Below are positions 22,129 through 30,816 of a stretch of 64,000 nucleotides of DNA, in pieces (position 1 is the first letter of the stretch; every line of letters starts with the position of its first letter). A program made the translations under genes and the position numbers. Source of the DNA: JANQPX01 sp041398025 (GTDB lineage: Bacteria > Pseudomonadota > Alphaproteobacteria > Geminicoccales > Geminicoccaceae); NCBI GenBank assembly GCA_041398025.1, contig JAWKVM010000017.1:1-64000 (forward strand), written 5' to 3'. The notes under the pieces were generated by a model that worked only from the letters and a program-made list of their open reading frames with translations, made no database searches and was not told the DNA's origin.

Positions 22129-23655
22129 TTGGCTAAAGACAGCCCAAATCAAGACATGTTCGGCGATGGCGAGAGCATGGCGGGCGCCGCGCCGCCGAAA
22201 AGGCGCCGCTCGCGGTCACGCTCCAGCCGGGAGCGCCGCCCAGCGTCCTCGCAGCCGGATTTCGCAGATGGCAACCATCTGGATGCCATGGAGGACGGCG
22301 AGGTCATGACCGCGCCGCCGCCGGTGGAAACGCAGCCGCAGCCACTGCAGCAACAGCCGCAGCCCGAGCCGCCGGTCGAGGAATACACCGGCGAGCCGAT
22401 GAAGCTCGGCGAGCTGAAGCGGCGCTCGGCCGCGGAGCTGCTCGAATATGCCGAAGAGCTCGGCATCGAGAACGCAAGCACGCTCAGAAAGCCGGATCTC
22501 GTCTTCGCGACCCTGAAGCGCCTCGCCCAGAGCGGCGTGCCGATCCAGGGTGAAGGCGTGCTCGAGATCCTGCAGGACGGCTTCGGTTTTCTGAGAACGC
22601 CTGACGTGAACTACCTGGCGGGGCCCGACGACATCTACGTCTCGCCCTCCCAGATCCGCCGCTTCGGTCTCAGGACCGGCGACATCGTCGACGGCATGGT
22701 GCGTGCACCCAAGGAAGGCGAGCGCTATTTCGCCCTTCTCCGGGTCAACACCATCAATTTCGACACGCCGGAACGGGCGCGCCACCGTGTCCATTTCGAC
22801 AATCTCACGCCCTATTACCCGACCGAGAAGCTCACCCTGGAGATGGAAAAGCCCACCTCCAGGGACGTGTCCTGCCGGGTGATCGACATCGTCGCCCCGC
22901 TCGGCAAGGGCCAGCGCGCGCTGATCGTCGCCCAGCCCAGGACCGGCAAGACCATGCTGATGCAGAACATCGCGCACAGCATCGTCGCCAACCATCCCGA
23001 GGTCTATCTCCTGGTGCTCCTGATCGACGAGCGCCCGGAGGAAGTCACCGACATGGACCGCACGGTGAAGGGCGAGGTGGTGTCCTCGACCTTCGACGAG
23101 CCGGCGCAGCGCCATGTGCAGGTCGCCGAGATGGTGATCGAGAAGGCCAAGCGCCTGGTGGAGCATGGCCGTGATGTCGTGATCCTGCTCGACTCGATCA
23201 CGCGCCTCGCCCGCGCCTACAACACCGTGGTGCCGTCATCCGGCAAGGTGCTGACCGGCGGTGTCGATGCCAATGCGCTCCAGCGTCCGAAACGCTTCTT
23301 CGGTGCCGCCAGAAACATCGAGGACGGCGGCAGCCTGACGATCATCGCGACCGCCCTGATCGACACCGGCTCGCGCATGGACGAGGTGATCTTCGAGGAG
23401 TTCAAGGGCACGGGCAACGCCGAGATCCAGCTCGATCGCCGCCTCGCCGACAAGCGCGTCTATCCGGCGATCGACATCAACAAGTCCGGCACGCGCAAGG
23501 AGGAGCTCCTGGTCGACAAGGCGACGCTGTCGCGCATGTGGGTCCTTCGCCGCATCCTCTCGCCCATGGGCACCATCGATGCGATCGAGTTCCTGACGGA
23601 CAAGATGAAGTTCGCCAAGACCAACGACGAATTCTGGGACACCATGAACTCCTGA
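22129..23655 (+). CDS. rho: Transcription termination factor Rho
   Basis: A 508-residue hexameric RNA helicase. The first ~95 residues are a low-complexity extension (KRRRSRSRSSRERR, then a run of P and Q) absent from the 419-residue E. coli protein. The Rho N-terminal and cold-shock RNA-binding parts follow (MKLGELKRRSAAELLEYAEELG, GEGVLEILQDGFGFLR), then the ATPase with Walker A QPRTGKT (about 268-275), DERPEEVTDM and the Q-loop/R-loop region VLTGGVDANALQRPKRFFGAARN. The start is TTG at 22129, with CAGGGG eight bases upstream. Downstream of hemJ as in many alphaproteobacteria. Confidence 0.96.
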   Translation: MAKDSPNQDMFGDGESMAGAAPPKRRRSRSRSSRERRPASSQPDFADGNHLDAMEDGEVMTAPPPVETQPQPLQQQPQPEPPVEEYTGEPMKLGELKRRSAAELLEYAEELGIENASTLRKPDLVFATLKRLAQSGVPIQGEGVLEILQDGFGFLRTPDVNYLAGPDDIYVSPSQIRRFGLRTGDIVDGMVRAPKEGERYFALLRVNTINFDTPERARHRVHFDNLTPYYPTEKLTLEMEKPTSRDVSCRVIDIVAPLGKGQRALIVAQPRTGKTMLMQNIAHSIVANHPEVYLLVLLIDERPEEVTDMDRTVKGEVVSSTFDEPAQRHVQVAEMVIEKAKRLVEHGRDVVILLDSITRLARAYNTVVPSSGKVLTGGVDANALQRPKRFFGAARNIEDGGSLTIIATALIDTGSRMDEVIFEEFKGTGNAEIQLDRRLADKRVYPAIDINKSGTRKEELLVDKATLSRMWVLRRILSPMGTIDAIEFLTDKMKFAKTNDEFWDTMNS

Positions 23656-24293
23656 CCGCAGCGCGGTCAGGCTGGACTTGGACCTCGTCACCCCGGCGCA
23701 ACAATGGGTCCTCGGGTGACGTCTCTTCTCAGAAGACCGGCGAGTAGGATCTCTGCGGCGCGGGGCTCGTCGTTGTCGCCGAAAGGCCGGTTGCCGGTGA
23801 TGCCGGCTCGTCGGCCGGCAAGATGGTGAGCGCCGATGCCGGGTTCTGACTCGGTGTAGCCTCCGAGACCGCCTGAGGTGCAGCGGCTTCCAGATCCGCA
23901 ATCGGCGACGGCGACGCGATCTCCCTCGATACCAGCGGCTCATTGTCATCCACGGAGCCGCTGTCCGGGCGGATGGCCGCCGACGGGCGCAGGTTGCCAT
24001 CGTGATACTCGATGAAGATCTCCCCCCGCCGATTACGCGCTTAAATTGGTAATATTACCAAGTGTCCAGATCACGAGGCATTTTTGTTTTGATGGTTGTC
24101 ATCTTGAAGGCATGTACGTGGCATGCTTTCGATTCTATATCGTCATGACAAGTTATTGTTTTTTATTGATAAAAGTCCGTCCTGTGATTCGTCTCGAAAG
24201 AGCGACCGGCAGATGCCATGGCTGGTTCGTTGATCCTGCCCGCGTGTATGGAGGAGAGGCCGCAGATCGTGACCTATGGCGACGGAGGATGCC
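23656..24293. other. Long intergenic region after rho
   Basis: A short inverted repeat (TGACCGC/GCGGTCA, 23654-23672) covers the rho stop but lacks a T-tract. From about 24050 the sequence is notably A/T-rich compared with its surroundings. Apart from one doubtful reading frame (23729-23953, minus) I see no gene. Confidence 0.5.
23729..23953 (-). CDS. Doubtful small hypothetical protein
   Basis: An open frame of 74 codons from a GTG. The product is a Pro/Ala/Ser/Thr-rich chain (SPSPIADLEAAAPQAVSEATP) without predicted domains. The frame stays open upstream to about 24024 and would add EIFIEYHDGNLRPSAAIRPDSG, but no good start codon or ribosome-binding site is visible. It could be a remnant of a longer gene or chance. 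Confidence 0.25.
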   Translation of the reverse strand: MDDNEPLVSREIASPSPIADLEAAAPQAVSEATPSQNPASALTILPADEPASPATGLSATTTSPAPQRSYSPVF

Positions 24294-24333
24294 TAAAAAA
24301 AACTCCGCCGCACATGCTGGTGCGACGGAGGCG
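24294..24333 (-). terminator. Intrinsic terminator of the small protein gene
   Basis: On the minus strand CTCCGTCGCAC pairs with GTGCGGCGGAG (one mismatch) around a short loop and is followed by eight T. It lies about 45 bases beyond the stop of the 63-residue gene and supports that gene being real. Confidence 0.8.
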
Positions 24334-24379
24334 CAGGCTGGGGGAGACTTCTTTCGGTGGTCGAGTGCCGGCGAGGGCA

Positions 24380-24571
24380 TCAGGCCGGTGCGGTGCAATC
24401 GGGCAGATGGTTCTCTTTCCCGCGGACTTCGGTCTTGCCGCGGCGTGAGAACAGTGTCTTCAGCGCCGAGCCTACGGCCTGTGCCTGAAGACGGCGGCCG
24501 CGTGCAATGCCTGCCTCGATCCGATCGAAGTCCAATGACTCGAAGCTGGTGTTACGCTCGATCGTCGACAT
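24380..24571 (-). CDS. Small basic protein, 63 residues, unknown function
   Basis: MSTIERNTSFESLDFDRIEA starts the chain; RGRRLQAQAVGSALKTLFSR follows as an amphipathic basic helix. The layout resembles small DUF1127-like or RSP_7527-like alphaproteobacterial proteins, but I cannot assign it firmly. Evidence that it is a gene: AAGGAGAT six bases before the ATG, and a strong terminator after the stop. It is divergent from the LysR-type regulator (143-bp gap), which may control it. Confidence 0.75.
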   Translation of the reverse strand: MSTIERNTSFESLDFDRIEAGIARGRRLQAQAVGSALKTLFSRRGKTEVRGKENHLPDCTAPA

Positions 24572-24714
24572 GCCTATCTCCTTCGATCCGGCTGCGGCGG
24601 TCAGACCATCCTGGCCGCGCCGTCTGAGGAGGAATTTAGGTCTTGGCGTCATAATTGATAATACGGCTATTTTGGATAAGATCTTTGCATAGGTTGCAAA
24701 GATGGCAGGAATGG

Positions 24715-25647
24715 ATGAATACGCTCGAAACGATGGGACTGCTGGTGGAAGCGGTCGATCGCGGCAGTTTTTCTGCGGCGGGTCGGACGCTCGGTCTGAC
24801 GCCGTCCTCGGTTGCACGCGGGATCGCGGCACTCGAGGACGATCTCGGCATTCGCCTTTTGAATCGCACTACGCGCAAGCTCAGCATGACCGAAGCCGGC
24901 CGGCTCTACCTGGAACGGGCAAGGCGCATCCTCGCCGATGTCGAGGAGGCGAGGCTGTCGGTGACCCAGCTCGAGGCGGATCCGCGCGGCACGCTTCGCC
25001 TGAGCGTCGCGATCGCCTTCGGCCGCCGGCACATCGTGCCCATGGTGCCCGAATTCCTGACGCAGTATCCCGAGGTCAGCATCGATCTCACCCTGACCGA
25101 CGCGTTTGTCGATCTGGTCGAGGAGGGGATCGATCTCGCGATCCGCGTCGGCGAGCTCAAGGACAGCAGCCTGATCGCGCGCCGGCTCGCTCCGAACGAG
25201 CGCACGCTCTGCGCCAGCCCGGCCTATTTCGATCGGATGGGGCGGCCAGCCTCGCCGGACGATCTGAAGGCGCATAACTGCCTGATCTACAAACGCGGCA
25301 ATGACCGCGCCGTCTGGCATTTTCGCGCGCCCGACGGCGCTCTCCAGGACGTTCAGGCCAGCGGCGACTTTCAGACCAACAACACCGAAGCCTTGTGCGA
25401 AGTGACCGTGGCCGGCCAGGGTGTCACCATCCTGCCGACCTGGCTGATCGGCCGGGATCTCGCCGAAGGCCGGCTCGAGGAGGTGCTGAAGGACTACACC
25501 GTAAGCCCGACCGCGCTCGACACCAGCATCTACGCCGTCTTCCCCTACAACCGCCATCTCTCGCCCAAGGTCCGCGCCTTCGTCGACGCCCTGGTCGCCC
25601 GCTTCACCCCCACACCACCCTGGGAGCGCGCCGTGTACGCGGGCTGA
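24715..25647 (+). CDS. LysR-family transcriptional regulator
   Basis: 310 residues. The N-terminal winged helix-turn-helix (ETMGLLVEAVDRGSFSAAGR, then LTPSSVARGIAALEDDLGIRLLNRTTRKLSMTEAGRLYLE) is followed by the periplasmic-binding-like effector domain (RGTLRLSVAIAFGRRHIVPMVPEFL). ATG 24715 is chosen because AGGA lies five bases upstream and it begins the HTH directly. The likely target is the divergent small gene. The effector is unknown. Confidence 0.9.
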   Translation: MNTLETMGLLVEAVDRGSFSAAGRTLGLTPSSVARGIAALEDDLGIRLLNRTTRKLSMTEAGRLYLERARRILADVEEARLSVTQLEADPRGTLRLSVAIAFGRRHIVPMVPEFLTQYPEVSIDLTLTDAFVDLVEEGIDLAIRVGELKDSSLIARRLAPNERTLCASPAYFDRMGRPASPDDLKAHNCLIYKRGNDRAVWHFRAPDGALQDVQASGDFQTNNTEALCEVTVAGQGVTILPTWLIGRDLAEGRLEEVLKDYTVSPTALDTSIYAVFPYNRHLSPKVRAFVDALVARFTPTPPWERAVYAG

Positions 25648-26297
25648 GGCGCCCGACGGCATCCGAGGGTTCCCAAGAACCTCATTGTTTGTAGTAGAAT
25701 CCGATACATTGGTTGAGGCATTTGCGCGGTGTCGGACATGGCTGGCCGGATGGGCTTCTTCGATGTCGGTGACCGCCTTGCCGAATTGTCGAAGAAGGGC
25801 GATCCGCTGGAACGCCGGAGCCGCACCGTCGACTTCGAGCTGTTCCGAGCAGAGCTCGAACGAGCCGTGCCGTGCTCGGATCGCGCCAAGGGCGGGCGTC
25901 CGCCTTTTGACCGTGTCGTGATGTTCAAGGTCCTGGTGATCCAGACGCTCGACACGCTGCCGCCGAGCAGACGGAGTTTCAGATCAAGGGCCGGCTGAGC
26001 GTCCAGCGCTTTCCCGGGGTTGGGCTCGGCGGCAGCGTGCCCGACGCCAACACCATCTGGACGCTCCGTGAGGCGTTGACCGGGGCCAAAGCCGTCGAGA
26101 GTACGTTTCGCCACGTGGATGCGATGCCGAAGGACGCCGGCTATCTCGCCCTGCCGGGCCAGATCATCGATGCGTCGATCGTCGCAGCACCGCGGCAGAA
26201 GCTGACCGACGAGGAGAAGGCGGCGCTCAAGGACGGCAAGGTTCCCGGAGATTGGAAGAACAAGCCGCCGGTCAAGCTGACGCCAACCTCGACCCGC

Positions 26298-27347
26298 GGG
26301 ACTGTCGGGAATTTCGTGTGTGGGCCATGACGATGCGAGTGGAGGAGACATTGCATGGCACGCCGGAAGAAGCCTGTAATCGCTGACGATCTTTTGGACC
26401 TGCTACTGGCTGGCCGGGATCCTGAGGCGGTTTTCAGCAAGGACGGTCTGTTTGACGATTTGAAGCGGGCGGTGGCGGAGCGGGCGCTGAACGCCGAGAT
26501 GGACCATCACATGGCTGGTGAAGCCGGCGACGGCCGGCCCGACAGCCGCAATGGCTGCGGCAGGAAGACGCTGCTGACGGAGACCGGCAAGCCCGGCAGT
26601 TTGGTGCCGCGGGATCGGCTTTCGACCTTCGATCCGCAGCCGATCGCCAAGGACCGCCGGCGGATCTCCGGCTTCGACGGGAAGATCGTGTCCCCAAGGT
26701 CCCGTTTGGCCACGCCCGCGGCATGACGGTGCGCGAGATCCGCGGCCGCCTGGACGAGTTCCAAGGCGGTCTACGGGGTGCTCGGCGTCCGGATCGAGCA
26801 GACCGGAGGCGCCAAGTTCTGGCTGCGGGTGATGATTGAGCTCAACAACCGCGGCGTCGAGGACGTCCTGATCACCGTCTTCCCCGACGCCCGGGTCCAG
26901 ACCTGCATCGTCCATCCGATCCGGAATTCGCCGGACTTCGTGTCCTGCAAGGACAGGCGGGCGGTCGCTGCCGCGCTGAAGCAGATCTGCAAGGCCGACG
27001 CCCCGGAGACCTTCGCCGAGAGCGACTGGGGCCCGGAGATACCCGGCGATCGCCATGTCCTGGCGCCGCCACTGGCTGGCAGCGGATCATCGACACGACC
27101 AACGCCATCGAGGTCCTGAACGCCAAGCGACGCCGCGCGGTCAGGAGCCGCGGCCATTTCCCGGCCGACGAGGCGTCACCAAGCTGCTCTTCCTGGTCTC
27201 GAACCTGGCCGAAAAGGACGGGAAGATGCCGGCCAGAGAATGGGGCATGGCCAAGGCCCAGTTCGCGATCCTCTTCGAAGGCAGCTTCAGGATCGCCCAG
27301 GAGCAATGTTCAACTCATCGACCACACACGAAATTTCTGACGGTCCC
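26298..27347 (+). mobile_element. IS256-family element remnant inserted in IS5
   Basis: The ends are imperfect inverted repeats: GGGACTGTCGGGAATTTCGT begins at 26298, and the reverse strand from 27347 reads GGGACCGTCAGAAATTTCGT. About 22 of the first 26 bases match. The length of ~1.05 kb is below the usual 1.3-1.4 kb, because part of the transposase gene is missing. No clear target duplication is visible at the junctions, which may reflect decay. Confidence 0.8.
26355..27303 (+). pseudogene. IS256-family (Mutator-type) transposase, decayed
   Basis: The first frame reads ARRKKPVIADDLLDLLLAGR, then AERALNAEMDHHMAGEAGDG and NGCGRKTLLTETGK, a typical IS256 N-terminus. After about 26690 the frame changes (GMTVREIRGRLDEF) and roughly 90 residues of the catalytic region are deleted. 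It resumes with LGVRIEQTGGAKFWLRV, FPDARVQTCIVHPIRNS and, after another shift, IIDTTNAIEVLNAK and GMAKAQFAILFEGSF. Several frameshifts and the loss of the first catalytic Asp region mean it is inactive. Confidence 0.85.
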
Positions 27348-27503
27348 GGCCCAAGTCGAAGAAGGAGCCCGCCAAGCTGCGCCAGAAAGACCGTGATGCG
27401 CGCTGGACGGTGAAGGTCTCCAAGGCCAAGCCCGGCGCGGACGGCAAGACCCAGCGCGACATCGCCGTGCCGACCTTCGGCGATCAGAACCCCATCTCGA
27501 TCG

Positions 27504-27640
27504 ACCGCACCATGTCGAGTCCCGTGGTGTGGTTTGACGGATCAGTGTTGGATCGTTTTGGCTGTTTCGTCGATTGTTGAATGACGAACTCGCAGGGTTT
27601 AAGCCCGCGTAGCGTCTTGAGCCTCAGCCAATGACGGCCC
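27504..27640 (-). pseudogene. Transposase C-terminal remnant, IS481-like
   Basis: On the minus strand the translation KLTAGRHWLRLKTLRGLKPC, then EFVIQQSTKQPKRSNTDPSN and HHTTGLD-like residues match the C-terminal tail of IS481-type transposases (LGGLTPYEY...). It is bounded by the end of the IS5 fragment and by another transposase fragment. Only this tail is left. Confidence 0.55.
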
Positions 27641-27643
27641 GCG

Positions 27644-27895
27644 GTGAGCTTCGTACACCATCTCCAGGGACACGACCGCCTCACCATGCGGATGTGCATG
27701 CGCCGCTTCACGCGGTTGACCAATGCCTTCTCGAAGAAAATCGAGAACCACGAGGCATCGGTTGCCCTGCATTTCATGTACTACAATTTCTGCCGCATCC
27801 ATCAGACGCTTCGCGTCACCCCGGCGATGGCCGCTGGCGTCACCGATCGCCTTTGTGATGTCGAGGATCTGGCGAAATTGCTGGAACAGGAATAA
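27644..27895 (+). pseudogene. Transposase C-terminal remnant, IS1-like
   Basis: The translation contains LTMRMCMRRFTRLTNAFSKK, then ENHEASVALHFMYYNFCRIH and QTLRVTPAMAAGVTDRLCD. This is the tail of the DDE-type transposases usually labelled IS1-family (NAFSKKxENH...HFxYYNFxRIHxTLRxTPAMxAG). Everything upstream is missing. About 20 bases downstream is AAACTGACCCACTACC, which resembles an insertion-sequence end. Confidence 0.75.
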
Positions 27896-28066
27896 AATCA
27901 GGAATGAATTTCAAACTGACCCACTACCCAGAGACGGTCGTTTTTGACGAACCTGGATACTATCTTAGAGCCTGACCGAAAATGAATTGAGTGATTTCAG
28001 CAAGTTGTGTTTCGTCATGGTTGCGAACGATGACGGAGCCCTCGGCCGAGCGCCTGGCGGTTCCGA

Positions 28067-28354
28067 TCAGATCCCGTCGACGATCACTGCACTGCCCTCG
28101 GCACTTTTCAGGCGAAGCGGCAGGATTTCCTGATACTCCTCGGAATCATACCAGCGGCGCGCGGCCGCGCGATCCGCGAATTCGATGATCACCAGGCGCG
28201 GTGCCGCGAGTTCGCCTTCGAGCGTCGTGACCTCGCCGCCGCGCACGATGTAGCGCCCGCCGAACGCTTCCACCAGCGGCGCGACCTTATCCCGGTAGTG
28301 CTGGAAGGTCTCGGGATCGTGCACGTCGAGCTGTGCCAGAATGTAAGACGCCAT
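28067..28354 (-). CDS. DUF1330 family protein
   Basis: 95 residues, whole family length. MASYILAQLDVHDPETFQHY, then YRDKVAPLVEAFGGRYIVRG, then RLVIIEFADRAAARRWYDSE and EYQEILPLRLKSAEGSAVIV are diagnostic for DUF1330, small ferredoxin-like-fold (dimeric alpha-beta barrel) proteins of unclear enzymatic role. The ATG at 28354 is followed at once by the conserved start; a ribosome-binding site is AGGCGAC. It stands alone beside the IS cluster. Confidence 0.88.
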   Translation of the reverse strand: MASYILAQLDVHDPETFQHYRDKVAPLVEAFGGRYIVRGGEVTTLEGELAAPRLVIIEFADRAAARRWYDSEEYQEILPLRLKSAEGSAVIVDGI

Positions 28355-28850
28355 GTCGCCTCGCCGCGTTTGTTCAGGAGGGGTCATTTCGATCGAGTTT
28401 AGCGATGCTGGTGCCCATTTGCCATGGCTATACGAGTGTCTCGCATGGGTCGCTGGCGAACCCGTGCGAGCACGGACAAATCGGCCGACGAAATGGTGAT
28501 GGAAGCCCATGCGGCGGCGAGGCCTTGGAAAAGCCGGCCTTCAAGTCCGCCTGACCACCATCGCCGACAACCTCAAACGTACCCGAACCATCCTGATGCC
28601 GGCCTTAGAAACCCCATATCAGAAGTCTCCGCTGCAAATCGGCAGCGGGCGGAGATCTTCAGCTATCCGTTGCAAAGCGAAAAACACTCTACCCGCGCAC
28701 GGGTATCTCCTGAGACCGAGCGGCGATCGTCCGTGCTTGCAAGATACGGTTCAGACGCCCGTCGAAGAAACTGACGAAAACTCGTCCTTCTTAGTGCGAC
28801 AGGATGATAGGCTATGACAATTGGGAGGAGACAGCTTGGCTACTCCGAGT
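28355..28850. other. Intergenic stretch without supported gene
   Basis: About 500 bases between DUF1330 and the antiporter operon end. Short open frames exist on both strands, but none shows similarity, a good ribosome-binding site or consistent codon bias. Mixed composition suggests decayed sequence near the IS cluster. Confidence 0.4.
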
Positions 28851-30542
28851 TCATGGTGCAGCGAGCGAAATCAGCAAATAACCGACAAGCATGGCCAGAA
28901 CCCAAAATACCATGCTGCCAGTACCCAGAGTCCGTGCCAGCGACCCGCCAGGACCCGAATATCGATATACGCCAGCAATAATGCGCTGCGCAAATTGAAT
29001 GATGCGCTGCCGCATCGTTTGATCCAGGGGATGGAATACCTGCACGAGCCAACGCGCGACGGCAGGCAGGCCCTTTCGGTAGGTCACATCGAAGTCGAGA
29101 TTTGTCGATCGAAGCTCAGGAGGATAAACACCTGTGCGCATTAGCCATACAAATGCAAGAGCGGAAAACAGGAGCAACTGATATTGGGTGATAACGTGCG
29201 TGGCCGTGTAGGGATGGAAGTCCACGGGATAGGGGAGAATTGCATAGAGCGGTGCCGGAAAGACGCCGATTGCAATGCAAAGAAATGCTGTGATCCCCAT
29301 CGCCCAAAGCATGTTCGTCGGGGCTTCTTCGACTCGAATTCCACTGTCATGGGCAAAGAATGAGAAGAACGGGATTTTGATCCCCGAATGGTCGAGAACG
29401 CCGGCGGAAGCAAAGAGGAGAATCAGCCAGGGCACGAGATAGCCTTGCTCTGCCGCGGCAGCGAGGATCATCGACTTGGAGATGAAGCCGCTGAAGAGTG
29501 GAAAAGCCGAGATCGACGCCGAACCCACCATGCAGAAGACCGCCGTCAAGGGCATGCTTTTGTAGAGACCGCCCAATTCCGATGCCTTGATCGTTCCGAC
29601 CCTATGCAGAACAGCGCCCATCGACATGAAAAGAAGGGCTTTATAGAGAATATGGCAAAAAGCATGAGCCACCGTGCCGTTGAGCGCAAGCTGCGTTCCG
29701 ATGCCAATTCCGGTCACCATGAAGCCCAGCTGGTTGTTGAGACTGTAAGCCAGGACCCGACGGAGATCGTTTTCGATCACGGCGAAGAAGATTGGAAACG
29801 CGGTCATCGTAACGCCGATCCAAATCAGGATCTCGGTCCCTGGGAAGGCTCTGGCGAGAGCGTAGACAGCAAGCTTGGTGCTGAACGCGCTGAGCCAGAC
29901 GGTGCCGCTGACCGTGGCTTCCGGATAAGCGTCCTGAAGCCAGTTGTGCAGGAAGGGAAAGGCGCACTTGATGCCGAAGGCCAGGAAGATCAGGGTCGTG
30001 GCCGGGCTGGTGAGACCGAAGTCGGTGAAAGCGATTGAGCCGGTGTCGGCGATATGCAGCAGAGCGCCGGCCATCAGGAGAACACCTGAACCGATCTGAA
30101 TAATCAGATAACGCATGCCCGCGCGGTAAGCTCGCTCGGTCCGACGTGCCCAGATCAGAAAGACGGATGAAACCGCGGTGAGCTCCCAAAAAACAAAGAG
30201 CGTGACGAGGTCGCCTGCGAACACAGCACCGATTGCGCTGCCGGCGTAAATAAGGGCGGCGACTTGCTGTAGTCCGTCCCGTTCGTGAAAGGCGTAGAGT
30301 GCGCTGATCGCGGCAGCGATACAGAAGATAATGCCAAAAACAGTCGCCAGCTGATCGACTCTGACTGGAACAAGTTGATAGTCGAGGAAAGCAATCGTTG
30401 CCGATACGTCGCTATCCAGAGTGAGAATAAAGAACAGGCAGATGATGGGGAGCAGCACGATATAGGCGCCCCGGACCATGCCTTGCATGAAGGGTACGAG
30501 CAAAGCTCCTAAGATCAATATGAGACCTGGGCTAAAGCTCAT
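28851..30542 (-). CDS. MrpD/NuoL-like proton-conducting membrane subunit (third D-type)
   Basis: About 563 residues with some 14 hydrophobic segments, of the Mrp D/NADH-quinone oxidoreductase antiporter-like family. Conserved features include the TM5 Glu in FVFWELTAVSS, KCAFPFLHNWLQDAYPEATV with its Lys and His residues, and AHAFCHILYKALLFM. A ~70-residue hydrophilic/amphipathic tail follows (TYRKGLPAVARWLVQVFHPL). Start is ATG 30542 or GTG 30548, overlapping the preceding small gene. It is the last gene of the operon. Its base composition is lower in GC than the upstream subunits. Confidence 0.85.
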   Translation of the reverse strand: MSFSPGLILILGALLVPFMQGMVRGAYIVLLPIICLFFILTLDSDVSATIAFLDYQLVPVRVDQLATVFGIIFCIAAAISALYAFHERDGLQQVAALIYAGSAIGAVFAGDLVTLFVFWELTAVSSVFLIWARRTERAYRAGMRYLIIQIGSGVLLMAGALLHIADTGSIAFTDFGLTSPATTLIFLAFGIKCAFPFLHNWLQDAYPEATVSGTVWLSAFSTKLAVYALARAFPGTEILIWIGVTMTAFPIFFAVIENDLRRVLAYSLNNQLGFMVTGIGIGTQLALNGTVAHAFCHILYKALLFMSMGAVLHRVGTIKASELGGLYKSMPLTAVFCMVGSASISAFPLFSGFISKSMILAAAAEQGYLVPWLILLFASAGVLDHSGIKIPFFSFFAHDSGIRVEEAPTNMLWAMGITAFLCIAIGVFPAPLYAILPYPVDFHPYTATHVITQYQLLLFSALAFVWLMRTGVYPPELRSTNLDFDVTYRKGLPAVARWLVQVFHPLDQTMRQRIIQFAQRIIAGVYRYSGPGGSLARTLGTGSMVFWVLAMLVGYLLISLAAP

Positions 30543-30816
30543 CGTCACGCTCGTAGTAATCTTCTGGACGCATCAGCAGGTTGCGAAGCCATTTCGCTGT
30601 CATTACCAGTCCGACATAGACAGTGAAACCAAAGACACCGTAGAAGCCAAACAAATGCTCAATCTCAAAGATCGCGTGCTTGTGATAAAAAGCATCCGAA
30701 AAAAATAGCACGATACAAATGACCACCAGCAGCCAGACGAGTAGGGAGATGTTCCTTGGCTGATCTAGCCAATAGATTTCTTCAGAGGTGTCTTCTTTTT
30801 TTTCGGTCATAGTCAT
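30532..30816 (-). CDS. Small two-TM membrane protein in the Mrp operon
   Basis: 94 residues: an acidic N-terminus (MTMTEKKEDTSEEIYWLDQP), then two hydrophobic helices (about 23-42, ISLLVWLLVVICIVLFFSDA; and 55-75, FGFYGVFGFTVYVGLVMTAK) and a charged tail ending EDYYERDDEL. I do not recognise a family. Its ATG overlaps the stop of the upstream D subunit (TGATG), and its end overlaps the start of the next D subunit. It is therefore translationally coupled to both and probably belongs to the complex. Confidence 0.8.
   Translation of the reverse strand: MTMTEKKEDTSEEIYWLDQPRNISLLVWLLVVICIVLFFSDAFYHKHAIFEIEHLFGFYGVFGFTVYVGLVMTAKWLRNLLMRPEDYYERDDEL

Larger units (their letters stand above)
25729..27500 (+). 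pseudogene. IS5-family transposase, frameshifted and split by an IS256 remnant
   Basis: The protein begins MSDMAGRMGFFDVGDRLAEL and follows the copy at position 1-507. Around 25960 it loses the frame: CTGCCGCCGAGCAG stands where the other copy has CTGTCCGACGAGCAG, a net loss of one base. The frame resumes as PDANTIWTLREAL, GQIIDASIVAAPRQKLTDEE and GDWKNKPPVK up to about 26297. It then resumes after the inserted IS at 27348 with KEPAKLRQKDRDARWTVKVS and FGDQNPISIDR, and ends near 27500 where unrelated transposon sequence begins. It cannot produce an active enzyme. It is in the opposite orientation to the first copy. Confidence 0.85.
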
